Shown here piece by piece: positions 56,814 through 64,000 of a DNA stretch of 64,000 bases (positions are counted from its first letter, which is position 1; each line of letters begins with the position of its first letter). This stretch comes from Sweltsa coloradensis (Eukaryota; Arthropoda; Insecta; Plecoptera; Chloroperlidae). Location: the NCBI GenBank assembly GCA_024449915.1, contig JAMZAV010000074.1, forward strand, positions 1 through 64,000. The letters run 5' to 3'. The position numbers and the translations under genes are program-made. The notes under the pieces are model-generated. The model was not told where the DNA came from. It ran no database searches and saw only the letters and a list, made by a program, of their open reading frames with translations.

Positions 56814-57233
56814 TTATTGATTCATAGCAGTTGTCAAAAAAGTTTGCCCCGACTGGGGTTTGAACCCAGAACCTCCGGCTTAACACATAGCTTTACCAAT
56901 TAAGCTACCGGGACCACAGAACAAACCTTTACGAAACTGCTATTTGTTGTGAGTGTTGACTTTTCATGACATTTGATATATTCATACTACCCAACTCATG
57001 GGAGATGAGACGTGATTGTATTTATCCATGCGATCTTTCAGATTTGCTACATTGCAGTCTTCTGTTGGATTTATGTCATGAAAAGTCAACACTCACAACA
57101 AATAGCAGTTTCGTAAAGGTTTGTTCTGTGGTCCCGGTAGCTTAATTGGTAAAGCTATGGAACGTTAAACCGGAGGTTCTGGGTTCGAACCCTAGTCGGG
57201 GCAAACTTTTTCGACAACTGCTATGAATCAATA
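56814..57233. mobile_element. palindromic element with tRNA-like arms
   Basis: Arms 56814-56972 and 57073-57233 are inverse complements around a 100-bp loop. Each arm carries a tRNA-like sequence with A-box GTAGCTTAATTGG and B-box GGTTCGAACCC (or GGTTCAAACCC), at about 56855-56925 and 57128-57205. The acceptor 5' side GTCCCGG pairs with CGGGGC only with mismatches. Half of the structure recurs at 17596-17840. The two copies in the window suggest a mobile family rather than functional tRNA genes. Confidence 0.8.
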
Positions 57234-57308
57234 ACTATGTCCTTAAAGCGGGCTTATGCTTAAAAACTTTATATTAATAATAACAATATTAATAATAAAT
57301 TATAAATG

Positions 57309-57735
57309 TGTGGCTCTTTGGTCTTGTGGTTAGTGTATCTGCTTCCAACGCAGAAGGTCCAGGGTTCAATTCCCGCCAAAGTCAGAAGTTTTTTAACTTC
57401 TGATTTGGACTTAAGTCCATCAGTTCTTGTCGTCTTAAGGAGTTTGTAAACGGTGACTTTGGAGCCGTCCTAGCAACGAAGCACATAATAAATTCAGAGT
57501 TGTTCTGAATCGGTCTTGTTGATTCTGGCGTTGATTCGCGGGTGTTTGCACTCTCCATACTACAGATTGCTAAAATTTCCTATTAAAAAATATTAATCTC
57601 TGGTTGGTTTTCGCTCATACTCGTCGATTGCGTCGGGGCTTACAAGGTTGGCTTAGTCGCTTTGGTTTAATGTCCTCCACTGAAAATCAGTTATATAACT
57701 GAGTGGGTAGACTCTAAACACAATTTATTTATTTA
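57309..57735 (+). repeat. tRNA-derived SINE, copy 4
   Basis: Plus-strand copy. The tRNA-like head at 57309-57385 has A-box region TGGTCTTGTGGTTAG, anticodon arm CTGCTTCCAACGCAG (loop TTCCAAC; CCA would be tRNA-Trp-like, though frame of the loop is ambiguous) and B-box GGTTCAATTCC. The body runs to ACTGAGTGGGTAGACTC and a (TTTA)n tail at 57722-57740. It is the most complete copy in the window. Confidence 0.88.
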
Positions 57736-57739
57736 TTTA

Positions 57740-58930
57740 ATTTAAAAGACCCCAACATTGTTAGGGTTACAAGCTAGTCAAGCTCGAGACAAGTTGCTGG
57801 TTAAATTTCTTATTTCCGCTGAAATACAAGCATTCCGTCACAAATTTTGACTACATCTTGATCTACTAATGACGTACTACAAGTGACATTGAAGGGAAGT
57901 ATAAGTTTTTATTATTTATACCATTATTTTGTATTTATATATGATTGAATAGAACTAGGCTATAAATTGCATTGAAACAGTTGAATTTTGTTACTTTTTG
58001 ACAGTTAGTGGTAGGCATATATTCATTTAGAGGCATTATTTGTAACTTAAGCAAGGTAATACATCTAAAATAGTATAATATATAGCATTTTACGTAAGCA
58101 CCGTTAATTTTTGCAGAATCGAGAAGATTGAAGTCTTCTAAATTCGTCAAATAAGAAAAGATTTATCAAAACGAAAAGGCAAGGAGGTTGAGAAGCGATG
58201 ACCTCATCACCGCCCTGAAATTGATGAATCTAAAAAATCTAAAAATCTAAAAAAGAATCTAAAAATGGGAAAATATTCCTTCGAAAAAATGAGCAATCCA
58301 TATAAAAACGCCACTAGACTTACCAGAAGATGCAATTGTTGGTAGGCCTACTACAAATACCTCCGGCCGTCAACGTCTTACTAACTGACTGTGGTCTTAC
58401 GACTTCATTTAAATTTTCACCATTTTACCAAATGCCAGAAGTTTGTTTGACTCAGTGAGGAAGGCCTAGATCTCCCTAGGCCTTCAAAACCCAATTTTTG
58501 AAAAAATACATCTGCTCCATTTTTCTAGAACTGCCAGTATAAAAAATATACCCCCAAAAACATATGTGGTATCTAAGTAATTTGATAAGCTTTTGAAAAG
58601 CTAAGCCAGTAGAGTTTAAAGAGTAATTTTCTATGGGAAAAACGCATCTATCAAGTGACACTCCTTTCGAAATCCCAACTTTTCCCCCCTTTCCCGTGTA
58701 CCCAAAAAAACATCTACATATGACGCAGAGGTGTATTTAACGAAAATAAAAACCTCGAGTGAAACATCAAATATGTAACTGAGATGAACAGCAAACCCAT
58801 TCGTTGGAATTAACCTAGATTATGAAATTTTATTATACTCGGAATACGACGCCTAGAATAACATAATATTTTTTTTCAGAACTAGACACTTACTTCCCCT
58901 GAATCCCACCCTCTAGACACCAATTATTAA
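57740..58930. other. no gene recognised
   Basis: AT-rich sequence with a short AATCTAAAAA tandem stretch at about 58228-58265. Short open frames have no recognised domain. Confidence 0.4.
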
Positions 58931-58949
58931 TTGGCGATATTAATATTAA

Positions 58950-59840
58950 AATTTTAGGATGAGGGATGGAAAAAACCCGGGAGACTATCTTAATGTGTGT
59001 ATGGCAGGGTTTATTTTGTGTGTTAATGCACCAACCGACAATCAACAATGTAAATCAACGCGTAATAGTGTATTGTATAGATCATGTTTTTTTTTAAAAC
59101 ACCAACAAAAACGTGGTATTACCGCACCAATTATCACTCAAATATCACAGACCATTACCTTTTAAATTTTTACTTGGAATAGGCTAGGCCAAAAAAACCC
59201 AAAAAACCCAAAAAAAGCTGAACATTTACTACTATTAAGGGTTTTTGAAAAACTAACAGGATACTGGAAAATGAAACTTGGAGTACAGTTATGATTGTGA
59301 TGATGTTAAGGGCCCAAACAATTTCATGAATAGCCTATGAATCTATTAACTCTAGTACTTTAACTAAAAATATTACTGTTAATGCTAAACACAGGGAAAA
59401 TACCCCCTGGATCACCAAAGGCCAATTATTTATATTTGAAAAAAAGAAATCTTTATAAACAAATCCTTTAAACAAAAAAAGTCACAATAAATGCATAACC
59501 GCCCCTTTGATCAAAAAGTTGTAAAATTTTATAACACGTATAGAAACATGATCAATCTCTGGTAAGATAACTAAGGAGAGGTTCTATGAAATAAATTTCA
59601 TGAAGCAGGGGCAAACACAAAATCATGTGGAAAATTTTTACTTTAAGAAATAACAAATCGAAGGGCTAAACCAATAGGAAAGTATCCAGAAAGAAAACTC
59701 CTTCTGGAAATATCACAAAGAACTTACTTTAAGCATATACTCCTTTAAAACAGTCCCATTTTTTAAAAAAAACTTTTAGCACAGAAAAGAATTTTGAAAA
59801 CCCCTTTACCCAAAAAAAGGCAACGAAATGACATCCATAT
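58950..59840 (+). pseudogene. decayed LINE endonuclease/linker segment
   Basis: GDYLNVCMAGFILCVNAPTD followed by IITQISQTITF resembles the jockey-type endonuclease tail (NGFxLCINEPTR, then ITDHYPI). Further along, broken frames give short pieces such as IYGKSKG-like residues that fit the region between endonuclease and RT. Many homopolymer runs disrupt the frame. It could be the 5' part of the LINE whose RT lies at 62052, with the hAT element inserted between; that link is inference. Confidence 0.5.
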
Positions 59841-59844
59841 AGAC

Positions 59845-61528
59845 CAGGCGCGTCGGAACGTTTTTTTAAAGTTGGGGGGGGGCAAACCCGGTGCAGCGGG
59901 GTCTGGGGCGAAGCCCAGCCGCCGGAGGCCCTTGCGCCCAAGGCGAAAAAAATTTTACTATACACACTGTTATTTCGTCATGTTTTTAAATGCACCCGGG
60001 GGCTCTGTAACGAGTTTTACATCAGCTTCTGCGATCTAAAAAAACCCAAAAAAGAACGTGGGGAAATGGGCCCCTTTTTTTAAATTAAAACAATTTTTTA
60101 TGTAATGACCAAAAACATACAGGAAACTATTTTTTTAATGTTTTTCCCCTTTTTTAAAAAAAAAAAAAAATAACTGAAAGGGTTTTGTCGTTTCATATTT
60201 AAAATTCGATATCAATTTTAAACTTTAACACCATTTAAAAACGAAACTGACAAACACTACACACACTTTCACTCAGACTACAATTTAATTATAAGGGAAT
60301 AATCCCCACTTTCCACTTCGCTACAAATACACCACTCCCAAAAATGACTTTTCGCATAACGATGCGACACGAGGGAACCCCAAATCCCAATTGCGTTGCC
60401 CAAAACTCAGCAAATCATTCAAAGGGGTGTTTGGATTAGACGTGAGTTGATACGGTCCACCCCACTGAAGTGAGTGACAAACAACAAACAAGACTGGTGG
60501 CGGGTTTAAAGATAGTCGGGTGGGGGAGGGTTGCCCGATTGGGCGGATTTGGCGCCGTTTGGGCGACCAAGCAAGGTTTTTTAGCGACCAAAATATTTCG
60601 GAAGTCGCCTGTCGCCGAAATGGGCTACTTCACGAAAATCCAAACTTTCCAAAAATTTCTCAATCTACAGCGTGCTTTAAACACAAATAATGTGTATCAG
60701 AAATTATTCCTTGTTAAATAGTATTTTGTAATATTCTCATATTAGGGACTTCATTTTGCCCGGCCCACGGCGTTTTGTTTGGTTAAATGTCACATCTACA
60801 AGACAATAGGGGTTAAATGTCGAGAAGGTGTGTGTGCGGCAGGAAGGCCAAGCAGATAGATCTTTAAACTGTATCGTTTTGTCGTTTAATCGTTTTGTTA
60901 TTTGTATACAGAAGCTCAGTTGTTTTTTGACCGCACGTGCGCGTACGTGAAGTTGTGTCGAACTGTTGATGGTGTTGTTTATCATTTTAGTGGCTCCGAT
61001 TTTACAAGATTATCGTTTCAGCACGTGAGTACAGAATATATTTTACTTTTTATTATAGAGTTTTTAATCTTTAATTTAATCTATTGTGCCTAGTAAATAT
61101 ACCCATAAATATACTCCCTTAAATTCTCCAATATTTCCGTAGAGTCAAAAATACACCTTTTAAAAAACATGAAAAAAAAACGCCCTGCGGGGCAATTCTG
61201 GGGCGTTCCCCCCCAGACCCCCCCATTTGGGCCACCGCGCCAGATTGGGCGACATTTGGGCGACTTCAAACGTTGCCGCGGCGACATCAGCGCTCATATA
61301 TCTGGCAACCCTGGCATGGGGTACGTCAGCCAAAATAACATTCCTGCTATTGTTGGGTTGTTTCTTCCTGGAAATGAATTGTTGACAGATCATCCGATGT
61401 TGCTTTTCCCCAAAAATTAGAGTAGAAATCTTGATTTTTCAACTCTAAAATCTGCCCCCCTATGCCCCCATGGCATGAAAGTTGGGGGGGGCAATGCCCC
61501 CTTGCCCCCCCCTGTTCCGACGCCACTG
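59845..61528 (+). mobile_element. hAT-type element with nested insertion (1.68 kb)
   Basis: Ends are CAGGCGCGTCGGAACG and the inverse of CAGTGGCGTCGGAACAGG. Flanking 8-mers ATATAGAC (59837-59844) and ATATAGAA (61529-61536) match at seven of eight bases. It is the same family as 12128-13492, in opposite orientation, sharing ACTCACTTCAGTG and TCTGCCCCCCTATGCCCCC-type words. It carries its own nested element at 60526-61313 and preserves the empty site of the element nested in the 12.1-kb copy. Confidence 0.85.
60526..61313. mobile_element. nested hAT-type element (~788 bp)
   Basis: Begins GAGGGTTGCCCGATTGGG and ends with the inverse of CAGGGTTGCCAGATATA. Flanking 8-mers GGGTGGGG and GCATGGGG agree at six of eight positions. 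The homologous site in the 12.1-kb copy (GGTTCAGGCATGGGGTACG, read inverted) has no insertion. The interior has no transposase. Confidence 0.75.
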
Positions 61529-61536
61529 ATATAGAA

Positions 61537-62050
61537 CACCATAATAGTAAACTATAGCCTAATTTAATTCTAACTATATACAAAGTACATTATTTAATAC
61601 ACTTCCGAAAGACATTTAAATAATTACATCCATAAATTGTTTAAAAAATAAAGTAGTAAATCTCCTACTAGACAAAGCATACTATTCTCTAGGCGCATAT
61701 TTGGAAGATAATAGTATCTAAACACTTGTGAACACAACATCAAATCACAATGAATGTGATTATGACCTGTATTATATTACCCAATACTATAATTGTGTAT
61801 TCATCATATTATCATTATTATTGTATATAGGCCTATATTCTAATGAGTAATGACTACTTATCACTATTATTGTATAGGCCTGTATTCTATTACTTCATAC
61901 TATAATTATTGTGTAATAACACATCATTATTATTGCACACATATTCTACTACTTTGTACTATAATTATTTAATAATTAATCTATATTCTATCTTAGTCTA
62001 CGGTACCTGACTGTTACAGGTTAAAATTGAGTCTAATTAAATATATGTAT
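61537..62050. other. AT-rich spacer, no gene
   Basis: Repeating motifs of the type TATTCTA-TTACT-ATAATTATTG recur at about 61790-62000. There is no coding support. Confidence 0.4.
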
Positions 62051-62051
62051 T

Positions 62052-63766
62052 ATGTATTTATCTATGGCAAAATCAATAAAACTATCAATCGAAGTTGCAA
62101 ATACACTGGCTAACCACTATGCGAATATTGGGCCAAACCTAGCAAAGAATATTAATACTAATCACAAAAAGAAAAACTTAAAGCAGAAAGCAGCTGGTGT
62201 TCCCTCAAAGCCCAACTTAATTCCAAACTCAATGTTCATGGAACCTATCTCAAGTGATGAGCTAAACAAACTCATTTCTGATCTAAAAAATGACTCCGCT
62301 TGTGGATATGACAAGATAAGTACAAAAACAATAAAAAATATCCGTCCCCTTATTGTTAATCCGCTTCTTTACATCTTTAACGCAGCCTTATCAAATGGAA
62401 TATATCCAGATTACTTTAAAATTGCCGATATCTGCCCTATTTACAAGGCAGAAAGTAAATTAGAACCTAAAATTATAGGCCCATCTCCCTAACAACACAA
62501 TTCTCAAAACTATTGGAGAAATGTTTAAAGAAAAGGCTTATGGATTTTATGAATAAACATAATCTAATTTCTCCTAATTAGTTTGGCTTCAGAAGTGGCT
62601 TGAGTACTGATAATGCTATTTATAAAGTAACCAACACAATATATGAATCTCTGGACCAGTAAAAAAAAAACATAGCTATTTTTTTGGACCTAAGTAAAGC
62701 TTTTGATACAGTAAACCATAAAATACTTCTCACCAAATTGGAAAATCTGGGAGTTCGAGGATTAGCACTGGACATTTTTCGTAGCTTCTTAAATGATAGG
62801 AAACAAAGAGTAAAAATTGGAAATGAATAATATAGTGACTATAAAACAGTTGAAATTGGAGTCCCGCAAGGTACTGTTCTCGGACCGATACTGTTTACTA
62901 TCTATATAAATGAGCTATGTAATTTTAAATTTTATTAAACTATTATATCATATGCTGATGACACTGTTATAATTCTCTCAATGAACACTTGGAGTGAGGT
63001 CTATAAACTAGCAAACCGGGTGATAAATGACATCTATCAATGGCTAAATGACCACATATTGACCTTAAACAAAATGAAGACTGTATATATGACCTTCTCA
63101 CCCACCCAAGTCACTCAGCCTAATGATGCAAACCTCAATGTATTACTTCACTCTTCTTCTTGTGCATATACTCAGGATGCAAATGCAAATTTCAAATGTA
63201 CCGCTAACTGTTATAAGATTGAAAAAGTCTCATCGACTAAATACTTAGGTCTTAAAATAGACAATCACTTAAAATGGAATGAACATGTTTGCGCTCTATG
63301 TAACAAATCAAAAAGTCTACTTTATGTTTTTTACAGATTAAGAAACTCTTTATCAATTATTCAAAAACTAGCCCTTAAAACAATGATGAAAAAACCTAAG
63401 GATTTCTCTTCCACTATTACCTTTGATCAAGCAAAGGTTCTTGACATTAGACAATTATATATTAAAAATATTCTCCTCTTTATTCATAAAAATCTCAAGG
63501 ACTTTAAACAGCTGAATGTGTCTGATTCACGCTCTAATACTAGGCTTTCAACCAGACATGGATTATTCCTACCTAGGAAAAACACGCGTCTGGGTCAAAG
63601 ACATATTTCTTTTCTAGGACCCTTAATTCATAATACCTTGCCTGAAAAATGTTTCGTTTCTTCTCTATGTTCTTTTAAAAATAACGTGAAGAAATGGCTC
63701 TTTGAAAAGGGATTAAATAACAATAATAATGCCCAATCTGTTCTAGCCTATTACTTGTCAACTTAG
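62052..63766 (+). pseudogene. LINE reverse transcriptase (jockey-like)
   Basis: Blocks in order: ANHYANIGPNLAKNI, CGYDKISTKTIKNI, DICPIYKAESK, then after a frameshift near 62470 NYRPISLTTQFSKLLEKC-type residues. Next come FGFRSGLSTDNAIY, IFLDLSKAFDTVNHKIL, GVPQGTVLGPILFTIYINEL, the catalytic YADDTVIIL and KYLGLKIDNHLKWNEHV. The QxYGI-WG segment is deleted: LALKTM joins MKKPKDFSSTITF at about 63390. The tail is LGPLIHNTLPEK. Stops near 62578, 62660, 62829 and 62937 interrupt the frame. The 3' UTR, with a TAGTT-rich stretch (about 63812-63832), reaches the window end. Confidence 0.85.
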
Positions 63767-64000
63767 TCTCAAGGCTAAATTTTATTATAAAAATTCCTTT
63801 GTCTATCTCTTTAGTTTAGTTTAGTTTAGTTTTAAGAATTTTACCATATAAATTGCTTCCTTGCATAAATATATTTTATTTTTATTTTATTTATTTATTG
63901 CTTATTTTTTCATGTTGTACAAACTACTATTAATTTAAACTCTATCTTTGCTAACATCTTGTAATTGTTTTAAATTTAACATGTATTATAACTGCTCACA

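Overview
This is a eukaryotic, transposon-saturated window, most likely from an arthropod and probably an insect. The evidence is several families of non-LTR retrotransposons, tRNA-headed SINEs, many hAT-type elements with 8-bp target duplications, a Helitron gene, and splice-site-bounded candidate exons. No intact host protein gene is visible. The species cannot be fixed from the sequence.

Layout. 0-13.5 kb: tandem repeats and SINEs, with hAT insertions whose empty sites can be read in sister repeat copies. 14.3-19.7 kb: candidate exons of a minus-strand gene, with a foldback element and a tRNA-like element in its introns. 20-29 kb: decayed LINE, hAT and possible Penelope-like fragments. 29.5-39.0 kb: a broken Helitron Rep/helicase gene between inverted arms of about 0.8 kb. 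The left arm is split by a LINE that itself carries a piece of another LINE. 39.9-45.5 kb: a block of bacterial, Rickettsiales-like DNA. It holds a broken serine recombinase, a decayed NB-ARC/TPR gene and an intact 489-residue TPR/coiled-coil gene, the last two with Shine-Dalgarno sequences. 45.5-49.6 kb: exon-like copies related to those at 14-17 kb, plus more elements. 50.1-54.7 kb: a minus-strand LINE with ORF1, endonuclease and RT, head-to-head with another LINE's 3' end. 54.7-57.7 kb: a duplicated ~1.1-kb repeat, a palindrome with tRNA-like arms, and a SINE. 58.9-64.0 kb: a decayed jockey-like LINE and a nested hAT element.

The most notable items are four. First, the lateral-transfer block, which looks like part of a symbiont mobile region (recombinase plus NB-ARC/TPR genes) landed in host DNA. 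Second, the Rep/helicase gene framed by long inverted arms, which is not the usual Helitron architecture. Third, a recurring pair of exon types found on both sides of the bacterial block. Fourth, nested insertions whose boundaries and order are recoverable to the base.

All calls come from reading the sequence. No database search was run, so family names rest on recognised motifs.
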